Shown here: in pieces, positions 63,311 to 64,000 of the stretch
Layout: the number at the start of each line of letters is the position of its first letter
How positions within the stretch are numbered: the first letter of the stretch is position 1
From: Holacanthus passer
Lineage: Eukaryota > Chordata > Actinopteri > Pomacanthidae
Assembly: GCA_025331565.1 (NCBI GenBank)
Contig: JAFREQ010000012.1
Location: forward strand, 10,964,501 to 11,028,500
Length of the DNA: 64,000 bases
Direction: 5' to 3'
Notes under the pieces: model-generated
The model's input: only the letters and a program-made list of their open reading frames with translations
What the model was told of the DNA's origin: nothing
The model's database searches: none
Position numbers and translations under genes: made by a program

Positions 63311-64000
63311 ATCTAAGTTGGTCAAAATTCTAACAAGCAACACGATTGATCGCATCATGACAAAACAATTCCTCTTAAAGTTAAATAAGTAAAAATATTC
63401 AATTATGATATTGAATCAGCTTCTTCATATTCATTTAAAAATTCTATCACATGTATTCAAAAAATATATACAATAAACGCATAGTTGCTGACAGGAAATG
63501 ATAACAAGCTTGACTGTGCTTGAATGTGTCTGCATCTGTGTATGTGAGCAAAATAGTGAGCAGAGTGTTCACAAGTCTGTGTAAGCTTATATTCCTACAG
63601 TATGTAATTATGTATATTTGACAATATGTGAGTGCAGGCAGAGAGAAGAACAGGTGGGCAGGTCCGACTGTGACTAAAGAGTTTCATAACTTTACTGTTA
63701 CAAAATAATCCGCTGCAGCAGCATAGAGAGAAGAAGGCTTCTCCCTGTCCTCATGTGCGATGTCGACACTGACAGACAGTGTGTTATTTCTACTACTGTG
63801 TCGTGTCAGCTTTCCCTACATGCACACAAATGCTTTATGCAAATGCTGAGGGTCAATTACAGGGAATGCTAAATGCATTATTCATCTGTGTGTGCACCAA
63901 GGATGACAGTGTTGGTGGGGAGGCGGCTGGAGGGGATCGAGCGCTGGTATAAATATGCTGTCCCTTCAACTGCATATGGTAGCCAAGACACTAACCAAAC

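Larger units (their letters stand above)
57761..64000 (+). other. adam22 intron 3 (at least 6.2 kb, runs off the window)
   Basis: No exon was recognised. It holds three copies of the GGACTGTTGG repeat family, a repeat fragment at 60845-60910, (CA)n at 61264-61279, (GT)n at 61422-61441, and a CpG-rich repeat block from about 61950 to 63310. A TATAAATA sequence lies at 63949-63956. Confidence 0.55.

Noticed and set aside
1..64000. tRNA, rRNA, CRISPR array or bacterial-type operon
   Set aside because: I looked for B-box-like tRNA promoters, cloverleaf patterns and regular spaced repeats and found none. All genes are spliced vertebrate genes.
57684..64000. A fourth adam22 exon
   Set aside because: I searched by eye for a frame encoding the expected DLL..EYIERH continuation after 57760 with splice sites and found none. 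The exon is assumed to lie beyond the window.

Overview
This is a gene-dense stretch of vertebrate nuclear chromosome. It holds six spliced protein-coding genes with GT-AG introns and no prokaryotic, phage or organellar content. The short introns, the (CA)n and (AG)n microsatellites and several interspersed repeat families of a kind I recognise from percomorph fish point to a ray-finned (teleost) fish. That assignment is an inference; the proteins alone only say jawed vertebrate.

Layout, left to right: crot (+, coding 1645-6992, complete, 612 aa); abcb4-type P-glycoprotein (-, coding 9801-23125, complete, 27 coding exons, 1286 aa); a repeat-rich gene-free stretch (about 23.7-28.7 kb); rundc3b (+, coding 28762-39034, complete, 449 aa); slc25a40 (-, coding 41010-44809, complete, 346 aa); dbf4 (+, coding 46146-50927, complete, 629 aa); adam22 (+, first three coding exons at 53788-57760, then a long intron that runs off the right edge). 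I joined the exons by hand and reading phase closes in every gene, so these models are well supported.

The order and orientations match, from memory, the human 7q21.12 block CROT-ABCB4-ABCB1-RUNDC3B-SLC25A40-DBF4-ADAM22. The one difference is a single ABCB gene where mammals have the tandem ABCB4/ABCB1 pair. The neighbours do not form one pathway: they are peroxisomal medium-chain acyl export (crot), lipid/xenobiotic efflux (abcb4), RUN-domain effector signalling (rundc3b), mitochondrial glutathione import (slc25a40), S-phase kinase activation (dbf4) and a synaptic LGI receptor (adam22).

I found no undescribed system. The points most worth a second look are regulatory or structural: a compact slc25a40/dbf4 divergent promoter with ETS, CCAAT and E2F motifs; a palindromic double CACGTG just inside slc25a40 intron 1; closely abutting or overlapping 3' ends of crot and abcb4; a MITE inside the crot 3' UTR; an abcb4 acceptor whose pyrimidine tract is a (CT)n microsatellite; and a CpG-rich repeat carrying YY1- and CRE-like motifs in adam22 intron 3.
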